Assembly: GCA_032622095.1 (NCBI GenBank)
Contig: CP136063.1
Coordinates: 149,659,379 to 149,723,378, forward strand
Source of the DNA: Siphonodentalium dalli
Taxonomy: Eukaryota; Mollusca; Scaphopoda; Gadilida; Siphonodentaliidae
Reading direction: 5' to 3'
DNA: 64,000 bases
Below, piece after piece: positions 40,150 to 51,905 of the stretch (positions are counted from its first letter, which is position 1; the number at the start of each line of letters is the position of its first letter). The position numbers and the translations under genes are program-made. Under the pieces are notes generated by a model that worked only from the letters and a program-made list of their open reading frames with translations, was not told where the DNA came from and did no database searches.

Positions 40150-41347
40150 TCAAAGTCGACAAGGCATTTGAGAGCATGATTCATATAGCCTCCAAAGTTT
40201 TGCTGTATGCAACACAAATGTGCGTGTAAAATCAGAAATATCCGCTACTTCATCAGACAAATCAATTGGCATGGAACTCAGGAAGACAGCAAGTAATTCG
40301 TCCGAGTTTAGAGCCTCAAGCTTTAAATAACAAGGAATACCAAAGTGAGTTATGAAGTCATACCAGAATGTGTTACGGATACTGTTAAAGGCAGGGCAAT
40401 ACAAGATGACATGCCACACAGGATTGAGATACTCGGATCTACAAAGTTGACAATTCCCCCCATCTTCGTATGTGGTACGAGAGACGAGTCTTCCTACAGT
40501 TAGGAAGGAAGCTTTATCTCTAGGGTACTTTTTGCAGGCTAACCAAAGAAGGCTCATCTCTAGGCGAGGGTGAATTAATTTTAATATCGAAAGAGCATTG
40601 TCTGCGTGAACGTCATATTCCCATTCCATGAGGTGAACAGTGTCAACGTTATCGCGAATCAAACTCTTTCAAAGAAATTTAGTTGGAAATTGACCGGTAT
40701 TCGAGAAGTGCACAAGATGATTGAGTAGATTGTACTTTGACAACGTTTGGTGGAAGTTCTCGATAAGATGACTCTGTTCGCCCAATAAAATGGATTCGTT
40801 AAGTCTGAGAATGAATACCCTAGCGGTTGTTTTCTCAATACTGGTCCTACATAGCGTAGCAATAAATGACAGTTTGCGTCGTTCGATGACGTTGTACAGA
40901 GAAGTGATGCCACAAAGGCCCTCTGCAAGTAGGGTGCGAGCTCTTGTGGGTAAACCCTGGATATTCTTCACGCAACAACGATGTGCTTTCTCGAGCTGTA
41001 GTATATTTGACTGTGATAGGTTGAAAAGAAGTTCTGACCCAAAAAGTGCTCTGGGAAGAACGACCGATTTATAGATTTTCACGCAGCTGGAAGGGGTTAT
41101 ACCACCAGCATATAACCCGGCATTTGATAACATGAAATATGTGGAGAGCAATTTCTTGCATATGTTTTCTATGATAGCAGTTTGTTGAGAGAACTTGTGG
41201 ATTGGGATGCCCAAATGAGTTGCGTGGTCGGATTCTTGAATATGGTGGTCGCATAGAGACCATGCGCGGATAGCACGGTTATAATCTGAGTGAGATTCAT
41301 TAAATACAATGCAGACAGATTTCGTCGGATTATATTTGAACCTCCAT
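40150..41347 (-). pseudogene. 5'-truncated non-LTR (LINE) reverse transcriptase
   Basis: Reading from 41346 downward, one frame runs WRFKYNPTKSVCIVFN (the conserved RT block near the C-terminal edge of the palm), LGIPIHKF, IYKSVVLPRALFGSELLF, LEKAHRCCVKNIQGLP and a CxxC...H...C knuckle (CQLCRSEYLNPVWHVILYC), ending at TGA (40150-40152). This order is known from I/jockey/CR1-group LINEs. A single in-frame TGA at 40669-40671 interrupts it. The catalytic YxDD part is missing because the copy is cut at 41347, exactly where the second segmental duplicate begins. Confidence 0.85.
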
Positions 41348-41348
41348 T

Positions 41349-42833
41349 AATTCACACACATATCTGCGCGAATTTAAAACTGACAAAAATATTTTCGTAA
41401 AAGTCTTGGATCTGATGACAGTTTCAGTTCTTAGTCATTTCTGAAGACACATGTGTATATCAAACACATTTGCAGCGGATTTACATCTCTGCATCATCAT
41501 TTTGTTGCGATGGTGGATGTTTATACATGTATGCTCTATATAATTATACTGATATTGAAATAGTTATGGACTGGACATCAATGAAATGAACTCAAAAACA
41601 GAAAAACACAACCGCAAAGGCAACAGTTTCTGGCTTCAGAAAATTCAACACAAAAGACTTGGCTGCGGGTTGTGATGACACAACTAACTCAGACTGTATG
41701 GTCAAGGTACCCAGGGCAGTGGATTGGGGGCGTGCATGCCCATGCAATCTAGAATATGTGTATTTCTTACAAGCATTTCAACATCGTCATCTTTACGGCA
41801 TACCATGATTTGTTTGTACATCGCTTGCGTTGAGTAATGGTTTTTAATTTCTGATATTGGTTGACCAAATTTAAATATAGTCCTACATGTATACACGTAA
41901 TTATCCATTCAGTGTTCAACCTTTTGTAATGTGTGTACTTCATTAACATAATCTCTAATTAGTTTAAACTCAGAAGTCGTACTATATTCCCGTCCAAGAT
42001 ACGTTACACACTGAACTACATGTTATATTCATTTTTATTCACAAAGAGAGGATCTATGAGATCCGTTTAAAATTTATTATTTTGGTACAAAATAGCTTAT
42101 GTACCTTTTTGAATCATTATTATGACGTAGCAAGTCACAGGTCACGTGTCCACTAGCTGTATATAAGGCAGTGGACATCCACAGGTAAGTTCTCTTTTCA
42201 TCTTTGTGCGACAAGATTGAGGGAAGTAAACACTATGAGGAAATGAACCACATTACTGTCGGGTTCATTTTTTAGTTTAACCTAATCCGTTCCATATTTT
42301 TAACTTGTTGTGACTTCGTTTCAATTTGAGAAACGACACAATACTTGTTAAATTAATATCAGAGTGACAATTTCATACTTGAATTTATTTGTCTTCCGTA
42401 AATAAAATTAAAAAATATCTTTGTTCTGTTGAGAATTGTGGGAAATTTCCCAACTTCCGGTAACGACGCACGTGGTTTACAATTCCGAATTGAATTCGTC
42501 TTTTCCGGTTCGCGTGTAGAACTCTCTTCTGGAACAATGTTTATACAGTCCACTTGCTATGTTATCTCTGTTCATTTGGTTTTAGAATGTAAGTATTATT
42601 TCAAACCTTCGATCAGTGAGACAACATTGGATTTGTAGCTTTGTTTACGTTGAAATTGTAACGTGACAACATTGGTTTTGTTTATGTTGAAATTGTCACT
42701 CACAAATATGTTTCATGTTGACAAATGTAGCGAATGCGTAGGGAGCAAATTAACTGGCATAGCATCGCAATTTGCTACCCACATATGTATGGATTATAGC
42801 TATGTAATTTGCCATGACTTTGCTATGAGTTTA
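41349..42833. repeat. Segmental duplicate, copy 2 (keeps the empty insertion site)
   Basis: It matches 35915-38957 without the Harbinger-like element. The junctions are TAATTCACACAC at the left (abutting the LINE) and GAGTTTA at the right. The left terminal repeat of the second DIRS family recurs at 41982-42209. Confidence 0.9.
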
Positions 42834-42896
42834 GCAGCATGATATCTAATTAACTTATTTGCTAATCCAAATTTTAACAGTGATTTGCTCCCTGCA
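42738..42896. mobile_element. Small TIR element (AGGGAGCAAATTA ends)
   Basis: The left end AGGGAGCAAATTAACTGG and right end GATTTGCTCCCTGC are inverted; the body shares GCATCGCAATTTGC with 43425-43930. The left end also occurs at 38866 in the other duplicate, whose copy lacks the right part. Confidence 0.5.
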
Positions 42897-43424
42897 AAAT
42901 TAGGGATCAGGTTTGGGTCCATTTTCGTTTATCTATGAATTAACTCACTTTGTGTGGTTTTGCTTGGTTCATAGTTCACTATGAATTAGTTTACTATACA
43001 CACTGAGGTTGTTTTCCAACAAAATAACTTGGTGTCCAGTGATCAGATCGCTCTGACACAAGTCATAACGTGACTCATCAGTCACCTAATTTCATGGTAA
43101 ATTTTGAGGTCCCTTTCCTGATCCTTATCAATGGTCAAAAACAGGCTATATTTCTTCCTCGTGTGGCCTCGGCTTCAGTAACCCCATTGTCCAGCAGGCT
43201 CAGGCTAATCCAATTATCCTCGTTCCATGCTGACCTTGAGGTGGCCCAGCCGCATACTTCACCAATGTCACTAGGCAAAAGGCGCCATACTGTTCCGAGG
43301 GTAGGTTCCAGTGTTCACGGATCCAACCATGCTTGACCGCTCATGCTGGATCCTACCTCAGATTTTCGTCCTCCCACATCCCTTTCACTAGCATGTGCGA
43401 TGTACCAAGATCTGTCGGCCCCCC

Positions 43425-43930
43425 CAGGGAGCAAATTAACTGGTATCGCATCACAATTTGCCATCTAAATTTGGATAATAGCCATGCAATTTGGTATGAA
43501 TTTGATGTGATTTGAGATTGTAAACAATGCTCCAGTCCTTCCCACGAGGAAAATGCAGCGAGAGCATTTATTTGCTCCCGTAATTCAGACGACGGGTGTA
43601 ATATTGCACCCATACTTTTTCTCAAACAAAAAGGCATTGTGGAATAGGCCTATGTCTAGTTACACTCTAATATGCCATAGTTGAACTGAGCTGGTAATGG
43701 ATCTAAATAAACCTTCAAATAGTTCACTGTTGACCCAACAAGTATAGTCTCCATTAGTATTTAATGAGATGAGGGTCGGGTGCGAATTTTAGCACCCGTG
43801 ATTTGAAAATTACGAGTGTGTACGGGTGCGCGAGCAATCACTCCCGTCTCCTGGGAAGGACTGTTGCTCTCTAATCATGTCAATGAGAGGCTATTTGATA
43901 ATCAAAATTTCCAAAGTAATTTGCTCCCTG
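43425..43930. mobile_element. TIR element, ends CAGGGAGCAAATTA
   Basis: Perfect 14-bp inverted ends at 43425-43438 and 43917-43930. The CAGGG start is hAT-like, but no 8-bp duplication is visible. An internal GATGTGATTTGAG and a second TTTGCTCCCG near 43570 suggest nested or repeated ends. Confidence 0.65.
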
Positions 43931-44454
43931 GAGTCCACCCTCGGGTGGAATTGCTGATAAGACCACTTCCCGGGACTCTGCATGGCCTTAAGATGCTTGA
44001 TATTAGGCGGAAGGCAAATTATCGCAAGTGTAGCGGCTGGGGCTGTAGCGATTCATCGTAAATTTCATTGGAGTGATACTTGTATAGCGATACACGAATC
44101 AAGTAATATCTGCATATCTATGGGCTAGTGTAAACCAACGTTTCGGTTTATTCTATGTAAACTATTTGACTGATCTGCCCCATAACCATGTAGTTCAATG
44201 CAGATAGTGTTCATTTAGAAACACTAGTGGAGTGTATCGTTATCTGTATCGTTTCATTGGTCGGTTATCTGGTTTTGTATCGTGTCATGACCGAGTGTGT
44301 AGCCGCTGCCCTAATGGCTGCACAGCATGATTCTGCTTCTCGTCCGATTTTAAGCTGGCTCCGGGTTAGGGGGAAACAGTCTGCACATTAATCATACCTT
44401 GTTGCCTCTTTCCAGGCTTTACTCAGCCCTGTTTATTCAGTTTTTTATGTTTAC

Positions 44455-45000
44455 CCATACCATAGTATGGTAAACATAGTGTCGTTGCCCGGATTGACCA
44501 CTCGTCGTTAGTCCGTCCGTCTGTCTGTCTGTCTGTAGACACTTTACGCATGGTGCGATAACTCGAACATTTTATATCTGATCGGAACCAAATTATATGA
44601 ATTTGTCAGCACCAAATACAGATCGAGTTCGAATATGGGTTCGATCCGAGTTTTTTTCACGGAGTTATGGCCCTTTTTCGACTTAGAATTCATGCATGCT
44701 ACCATAACTCAAAATTTTTTTATCTGATCAGAATCAAATTTGGTATGCAAGTTTCTCGGACCAAAATACAGATCGAGTTCGAATATGGATTTGATCCGAT
44801 ATTTTTCAATGGAGTTATGGCCCTTTTTCGACTTAGAATTCATGCATGCTGCCATAACTCAAATTTTTTTTTTATCTGATCGGAACCAAATTTGGTATGC
44901 GAGTTTCTCAACTCAAAATACAGATCGAGTTTGAATATGGGTTATATCCAACATTTTATACCAGAGTTATGGCCCTTTTTCAACTAAGAATTGAACAGAT
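44455..45000. repeat. Degenerate satellite, ~150-bp units, three copies
   Basis: Units share CTGATCGGAACCAAATTTGG, AATACAGATCGAGTTCGAAT, ATGGGTTCGATCCGA, GGAGTTATGGCCCTTTTTCG and ACTTAGAATTCATGCATGC. A short palindrome CCATACCATAGTATGG marks the left edge. Related single units occur at 26880 and 45490. Confidence 0.8.
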
Positions 45001-45099
45001 AACCATAGCAGTCTACAATTAATTACCGGTGGTATCAGTTTAGCTCTGAGAGCAGTAAATCTGTATTATGGGAATTAGAGTTATTTTTTACTCCCATGT

Positions 45100-47065
45100 T
45101 TATGATGACACACTCCTCACCTGTATAGTTTTTGGTATCGATCGGTTGATCGGTTTAGAAATTATTAACACTTTGCATCCGCACATAGGCATGAGCTATC
45201 CGATGCTGTAACCAAATAATTTTTTGTCCGATTGTTTTCATATTTGATATGTAGGTTTATAATGACACACCCCTCACCTGTATAGTTTTTGGTATCGATC
45301 GGTTGATCGGTTTAGAAAATAATTAACCCTGCTCACAAATGCTATCTGATCCATCTAAGTCAAACTGTTTTCTTCTGATATGCCTCATATTTCTTACCAA
45401 GGTTTTTCTTAGCACGTTCTTTATCTGTATGGTTTTTGGTATCGTTTAATTAACCCTTTTCAAACTTATTTTTACTTAGAACTCAAAACATTTTTCATCT
45501 GATCTACACCAAATTTGGTACATGTGGTCCTCACCCCGAAATACAGATCAAGTTCAAATTTGGGTTTGATCCGATATATTTTAACAGAGTTATGGCCCTT
45601 TATAATTCAAGTAATTTACTACCTATTGTATATGCCCTGTGAGAATTTAAGACAAACAACTTTACACAGTAATCTGCTTTATTGGGATCAGAAAATGACA
45701 CTGGATACTCTTTGCTAAACCACTGCTGCTCCCAGAGCTGTCAAATTTAAGTGATTGATGATACTTTACTCCAGTTTGTGTGCAATAGTAATTTAACCCA
45801 ACCTGTTGAAACATGTTCATGGCATTAATACAAATAGTCCATTGTCCATGTGAAGGATGTTCTGGAGCATGGCTGTTTAGAGAATTGTTGTTTACAGAGA
45901 CACTGTTGTCTTATCTTGAGAAAACAATTTATCCACACATTAGTTCCATCATATGATGTCATTGAAAATGATTAACACTCTCCACACATCATATGTTCAT
46001 TCTCCTATTCTATGTCCAGGTTGATCGTGATCCACTTTTCACTTGCATGTATTTCAGGATTAAAATTAACCTATTCCATAGACACATAATATCTGATACG
46101 CAGATTTTAAATTATCTCTTTCGCCTTAGGCCAGGTTCACTAAGAATTTCTATTAATTTATAAGCCACCAATTGAATATTCATCATTTGAGGATATATCT
46201 TATTTTGAAATTCCCTCTATTGCATTTGGGCTGCAGGATAATAATAATGGTTCTGGTATTCTTGAAGCTGACTTTTTGGTCAAATATTTTTCACCCAATC
46301 ACTTTTATAATCTCATTCAGGTTGATTGTGATACATTCTTCATGCGTATAGATTTTGGTATTGATTGAATGGTTTTGAGAATATTAACCCAATATTTAAT
46401 AATATTTCTGCTGTTACAGACATTGTATCTTTCCAATGATCAGCTTAGAATAAAATTAACCATAGGCACATGTATACTGTACGCGATCCAATGTTATGAC
46501 TCTAATATTTTCAATTTGACCCTTCTCATATCTCTCCTTTAGTTATCTGATAATTCTGTATTAAAATATTTTATATCCAACCATTATCAATCATATTTAA
46601 TATCAAGGTCTATACACCCCTCACTTATATAGATGTTCAGGTGTTTGTTGGTCTCTAATCTCAATCATCCCATAACTTTTACTATGCAGCTAACACAACA
46701 ACATAATCTGTTATGACTCAGGTTCCATTGTAAGAATTAAATAAATAGAGTTATTATGATGTTAATATTGTAACAATTATATCTTTAACAGCTATGGTGC
46801 ATCTGTCTGACTGTGTTTGGGTATAATTATCTTTATCAATCTATCACACATACATGTATCTCTGTTGGAGTGACCGAAAAGGTTGAAATCGAATGTCATA
46901 TCCATCTTCCTATTGTGTTTAAATGAGCAAGTTGCTCAATATGTCTGATTCCACTATGAAACTAATAAATAATAGTACGCTGTGAATTGTTGAAATTCTT
47001 GCACTCATAAAAAGATCGCTATCGCCAAGGTATGGGTTAAACATCTGCCGATCGTGATCCGCCTC
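45100..47065. repeat. Long degenerate repeat R3, copy 2 (uninterrupted)
   Basis: It parallels 26700-29965 without the insertion, giving the original order. Near-identical 57-bp units with CTCACCTGTATAGTTTTTGG and TATCGATCGGTTGATCGGTT occur at 45118 and 45273. It ends near ATGGGTTAAACATCTGCCGA. Confidence 0.6.
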
Positions 47066-47109
47066 TCGTTACTATACAGAAAAAACCCATTGGTTGGGTA
47101 TGATGATCT

Positions 47110-47390
47110 GACATTTAGTTACAATTCTAATTAACAGGGCTGATTGCCATCTTACGTGCATTACGTTTCTTACTTGGGATTTCGGAAAATGCTTGCTGCT
47201 ACATGTATTTCGTGTGTCTGTATGGAAAAAAGAAATAGAGACAATTGCAGGGCATCGAGGAAAATCAGACGCAGTTTCTCTCCTCCGGTATGTGTCCTGG
47301 GCGGTTCGAGGGGGAACCGAGCGTTGGGCCATCAGACAGCGCGCCGTCTCATACCGGGTTTTCTCGGGTGCTGTACGTAACAGTTAACAT
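47110..47390. other. GC-rich coding-like stretch, unassigned
   Basis: Several frames stay open here (one reads VWKKEIETIAGHRGKSDAVS). The composition differs from the flanks and suggests old coding DNA of a retroelement, perhaps the second DIRS family. I could not assign a domain. Confidence 0.3.
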
Positions 47391-47967
47391 AGCGCAGTCA
47401 TCGGCCTGGGCAGAGACTTTTAACAGACGCTCAATTTGTTGTTTAAACCATGGAGTTACCAGGGTTCAAACTTATTACCTTTCACTTGTCCCTGATTGGC
47501 ATTGTACTTTGTTTATGGGTAACCAATCGATTCTTCTGAATGTAAATTCTCCTCTTTACACAGATCATCTTTCACCCTTACTAAAGGTTCCGTGTGGCGG
47601 AACTCCAAGCCTTGGAATCCTTCCAACAAATTTGCGAAGGTCAATCTGGTTTTCTACAGCGATCAGCTGCTTTTCCGCAAACCAAGCTGCGAATCACATT
47701 TCTAATTGCATAGAGCATTCATTCTTTCAACCCAGTTTATTACCTCAGACCCGAGGACATTGTTTTAATTTACAAAAACACCATTCATCGAAGGATGTCG
47801 GGCAGTATTTCTTCACCAATCGCGTGGCAGAAATGTGGAATAAACTTCCAGAATATATTGTGATCACAGAGACGCTGGAACAATTCAAAACTCTAATCGA
47901 CTATTACTTTTACAGCAAAATATATTTAATTTTGGGAGAATCAAATGCTGAATCAAGTCAGTCATAA
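47380..47967 (+). pseudogene. C-terminal tail of a LINE reverse transcriptase
   Basis: The end of a 240-codon frame reads TRGHCFNLQKHHSSKDVGQY, then FFTNRVAEMWNKLPEYIV and FKTLIDYYF before TAA. The RGH...FF..RV..WN.LP..V...FK signature is the well-known C-terminal end of CR1/jockey-type LINE proteins. The upstream part of the frame (from 47245) does not fit and probably belongs to other DNA, so only about 47740-47967 is firmly assigned. The start of the feature is uncertain. Confidence 0.7.
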
Positions 47968-48275
47968 AGCACTGAAAATTGAAATGTTTTGTGAGAATCA
48001 TTACGAGAATCGATTCTGTGATTCTTGTCGAATCTTAAGGCCTGCTCCAGCCTTAGAAAATTCCCAATGATTGTTCACCTGTAGTACCAGGCTTAGATCT
48101 ATTCTCTGACGATATAGTGGCTTTTATAGTTGGGTTAGCTTATCGGGTTCAGATATAGACAATTGAAATCATGCAATCTTCTGAGGTGGCTGGTAAGAAA
48201 TAAATAACCTGTTCCATGGGAACAGGCTCATTTCAGAATTTTGAGCCCTGCGTCATGCCAACGACATACCGTGAT

Positions 48276-48336
48276 GCCCTGAATGATTGAGTCCTTCGCC
48301 GCCGGGGGGTTGTGGGTCATTTAGGGCATTGCTGTA
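48276..48336. mobile_element. MITE P1 remnant, outer arms only
   Basis: GCCCTGAATGATTGAGTCCT and its loose inverse ending TTTAGGGCATTGCTGTAC flank a short GC-rich centre. A heavily deleted P1 copy. Confidence 0.5.
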
Positions 48337-48339
48337 CTC

Positions 48340-49780
48340 AGTGCTCCTTTTTGACACGCTGTCTTGAATAACTCAAACAGGCGGGCACTCCGTCTAACGG
48401 CGCACATGAGGCAATCACCGTTGGCGACAGATGAGTCTCTGCCCACGGGGAGGAACTAGGGTCCGTGTCCTCGCTGTATGATAGACAGACAGCCGTCAGA
48501 CCATACGCACATGTGACTGGTCTTCCGTACCATGACTCCTCTCGACCAACTGTCGAACGAGAATATGCCTTCACCTTAGTGGCTACAGTGGGCTGGAAAC
48601 ATGAACAGCTCATGGACCGGGGCCCTTCGTCTGTTAAGAACAATCTGACAGTGAATAACAAGAAGACACATTCTTCTTGTTATCAACATTCTGGTTGTTT
48701 TTAGACCTTCATCCTCCACAGCCTGTTCATCCTTTCCGACCGTTTGAAGTTGTTCCATCTCGATGGGCTTCCTCCTTCCAAACATTTTCTAATATATTAC
48801 ATTCAGGCCTCCAAGTGTCCCTTTCCATCAAGGTAACTGAATACACTCGATTGGATCGACAGGCTGTGGAGGCAGTTTACAACTCGGGACTCTCCGGACT
48901 TATTTTCTTCTCGATTGTTTCGATACCAGAAAACATTTTAGGAATTTCAAAATCCTATCACGCTAGTGTTGAACTTTGTTTACCAGGGGTTTTTTTTCCA
49001 ACCAGTTTCACAGCTCATAGTAAATGCTGGTCATGTCATTGTCCGATGGAGATGGTTTATCTCCGGTGTATTTCTTGCTCGACGGAAAGTTTTGGCACTT
49101 TTGAAAACAATAACATGGGTTTTCCTGGGTAGCAATTGGACGCTCACTACACTGTGAAGCCTCATTGACTACTAATACGTCGATTGGACATTTAACTACT
49201 GTCATTTTGACAGTCAGTTACAAAATAATTATTTTGAGCCTTGACCGGTTGTTAACAAAATTGGGTTTGCACCTTTACTGACAGTATGTCGCAAAACTCA
49301 CAATCATGGTTATGCGGCTATTGAAATCTGGGTTTTCTTTGCCTGAAATGAGGTTTGGTCTGTTTCTAATCGTATTTACATTCACCTCTTCCTCATTTTA
49401 CATCCAGATTGTCTATTCAGGTAGCAATAGATTTCCTTCCTCTGGTGTCGAAACGTCGGGATATCTTGGTTCGTTCAGTCACAAGCATAGATCAGAGTGG
49501 TCTATGCTTTCTGCATATGACCAGCTTGCTCCATGGAGGAGGCGGCACCTGCATGTACATGCGATTTCTACCTAATGAGTTTTCAAAATTACTAGTTTAC
49601 CTGACTTCAGGAATAAAAAGGGGGGGGGGGCTAAGATTCAGCCATTGGGCTCATTCATCTACTTTCTCCACTTTACCGTGTATCATAAATCAAATCTGCG
49701 AATCGGTATCTTTTGGATTCATTTGTTGCTACTCAGCAGGTTTAAAAGAATTGCTCTTAACCAAAATACAATAGTATCTC
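48340..49780 (+). pseudogene. Broken coding remains, probably DIRS-like reverse transcriptase end
   Basis: Near 49306-49575 shifted frames read MRLLKSGFSLPEMRFGLFL, YSGSNRFPSSGVETSGYL and AYDQLAPWRRRHLHVHA, with FLPLVSKRRDILVRSVTSID in an overlapping frame. The order (L..GF.., FLP..KR.DIL.., LAPW.RRHL) loosely follows the segment linking RT and RNase H in DIRS elements. It lies just inside a right DIRS-type inverted repeat. Many frameshifts and stops; family assignment is tentative. Confidence 0.4.
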
Positions 49781-49814
49781 ATTCCTCGCAGCCTCCTCCT
49801 ATGAGTTGATTCTA

Positions 49815-50215
49815 ACATGTAGTTCAGTGTGTAACGTATCTTGGACGGGAATATAACATTTTCAATAGAAAATACATATTCCCTAATAAGATACTTACAC
49901 ACTGAACTCACATGGCCCTCCCAAATTGGGATTTCCCCTCCCCGCTGCTCGGTCACACCCCTCGAATCTTGCAAGAGGATGGAAAGAGAACTTACCTGTG
50001 GATGTCCACTGCCTTATATACAGCTAGTGGACACGTGACCTGTGACTTGCTACGTCATAATAATGATTCAAAAAGGTACTTAAGCTATTTCGTACCAAAA
50101 TAATAAATTTTAAACGGATCTCATAGATCCTCTCTTTGTGAATAAAAATGAATATAACATGTAGTTCAGTGTGTAAGTATCTTATTAGGGAATATGTATT
50201 TTCTATTGAAAATGT
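49815..50215 (-). mobile_element. Right end of the second DIRS-like family: internal complementary region plus inverted terminal repeat
   Basis: 49996-50215 is the reverse complement of the left repeats at 36548 and 41982 for the inner part. Just inside, 49817-49910 joins the inverse of the left outer edge (GTATCTTGGACGGGAATATA) to the inverse of the right outer edge (ACATATTCCCTAATAAGATA). This repeats the logic of the 16.3-20.9 kb element with a different sequence. Confidence 0.75.
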
Positions 50216-50217
50216 TA

Positions 50218-50292
50218 TTTTTCGCTCAGTTTTAAATTCGCGAACCGACTGGTGCGCGAAAAATAGTACTGTGCGAATTTATATACGAGTTA
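50218..50292. repeat. AATTCGCG-rich block shared in inverse with 35862-35960
   Basis: TTTAAATTCGCG, GCGCGAAAAATAGTACTG and GCGAATTTATATACGAGT pair in inverse with ACTCGTAATTATATTCGCGC, AATACTATTTTTCACTC and AAATTCGCGC near 35862-35915. It may be the element the second DIRS entered, or its flank. Confidence 0.5.
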
Positions 50293-50431
50293 GGTAAGCC
50301 ATTCCAATATGTACCTTATTAACTAAATAGGAAAATTCATTTGATAAAGAAAGGGATAAAGATGTGGTCCCTCTTCTATGAACTTTATATACCAAACAGG
50401 AATCTGGTAGCAACTGAGTAAGTTCAGACTA

Positions 50432-50690
50432 CAGTAAGGTCCTAAATAATCGACTCCTTAACCACAGCAGAATTATGGGTAACTTTTCAGGATTTAATCG
50501 GAATATGGCTTGTTGCTATTCGTCGGAAAGCTCTCAGTGAGAGCTTTCCGATGAATGACAACCAAGCCTTGAAATAGTGTGTCTGTCATTTGCAGAATGA
50601 GGTCACCTGAGGGTGAATTTAGTGATGCTACCCCACATAGCGGGCTAGCATCACCAAATTCACCCTCTGGGAACCTCATTCTGCTGAGGT
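50432..50690. mobile_element. Chimera of MITE P1 and MITE P2
   Basis: A P1 left arm and centre (to about 50567) run straight into a P2 body (TTGCAGAATGAGGTCACCTG ... CCTCATTCTGCTGAGG). The P1 right arm is lost. Confidence 0.7.
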
Positions 50691-50930
50691 GTAAGTAATC
50701 TACATTTTCATACAGTATGGCATCCTGTTCTTTTTATATTTCTGTCCCAATTCATTGAAAATAACTGAAGAAAACAATTATTTTCCAGTAAAGAAGCACC
50801 TGTTTACTGGTCTCTCTGGCTCAATATTATAAATTTATTCCCCTGAATCTACATAGAAAATTCGGGAAAAGGTATACACAATAATTTGGAATATAAAGCT
50901 TCTTTCACCAGAATTGTTTTTTTTTTCATA

Positions 50931-50972
50931 CCCCCCCCCCCCCCCCTCCCCCCCCCCCCCCCCCCCCCCCCC
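50931..50972. repeat. Poly-C tract, 42 nt with one T
   Basis: C16-T-C25 followed by ACTGGAGGG. Confidence 0.9.
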
Positions 50973-51369
50973 ACTGGAGGGTCTGCAATTTTTTTCCAAA
51001 CACTATGTGGGGGTGGGTGGGTGGTTCACCAGCCCGGCTATTAAAACAATTTTCCTGTAGACATTTTTCTTCAAAATAATGGGACAAAAGGTTTTAAGAA
51101 TGCTTCTATTATGTAATAGGTATGAACTTAACTCTTGGTATGGGGGTTTCCGTTCACCGTCAGTTAATAATGAGGGATGATACCAATGGGCAATAAAAAA
51201 GGTCAGCTTGCTAAATGTTTTTCATCAAGAATCTATCATTGAAAGGCTCAGGTTTAAATAGTTCTATCTAAAATCATTTATTCAACCTGATATAAATGAA
51301 AACAATAATAGAATCTTCAAATAAATGTGAATTCTTCAAATAAAAATAGATTATTAAAAAAACCACAAT

Positions 51370-51905
51370 AAAATTAAACATAAAGGTGTTAACACAAACT
51401 TTAACCGATTTCAACGATATTCGGTACATGGGTCTAAGATCAGCTCTAGATGGGAGCTGTCAAATTTGAATGATTTTCTATGAAAAAACATGGCCTCTGG
51501 CAGCCATCTTGGATTTTACTCCTTGCATCACTAAATCCTTTAGCACAGCCTACAGAGCTTATCCCTCATCCGATCATCACCAAACTTCGTACAAATCCTA
51601 GGTGTAATCTCTCGATGGGTGACTACCATTTTTTCCCGAATTCTGTAAAAAACATGGCTTCCAGTGGCCATCTTGGATTTTACTCTTTGTATGACTAAAT
51701 CCCTTAGCACATCTTACAGGTCACATTTCTCATCCAATCGCCACCAAACTTCATATGGATCTTCGGGGTGACCTCAAGATGGGCGCCTACCTTTTCCCCC
51801 CGAAATTTGTTCAAAACAAACATGGCCACCAGCAGCCATCTTGGATTTCAAATGTGAATCCATCAGCACAACCGACAGCCCACATTTATTGGAGAATTGC
51901 TTTGA
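51370..51905. repeat. Degenerate ~175-bp tandem repeat R4, copy 1
   Basis: Three units share AACATGGCC, AGCAGCCATCTTGGATTT, ACTAAATCCTTTAGCACA, CTCATCCGATCATCACCAAA and CTTC. The same unit array occurs at 55560-56150. Confidence 0.8.

Noticed and set aside
42359-42638. A small gene present twice (also at 38553-38762)
   Set aside because: The frame is duplicated because the whole 1.48-kb segment is duplicated; it lies in retroelement terminal DNA and has no motif.
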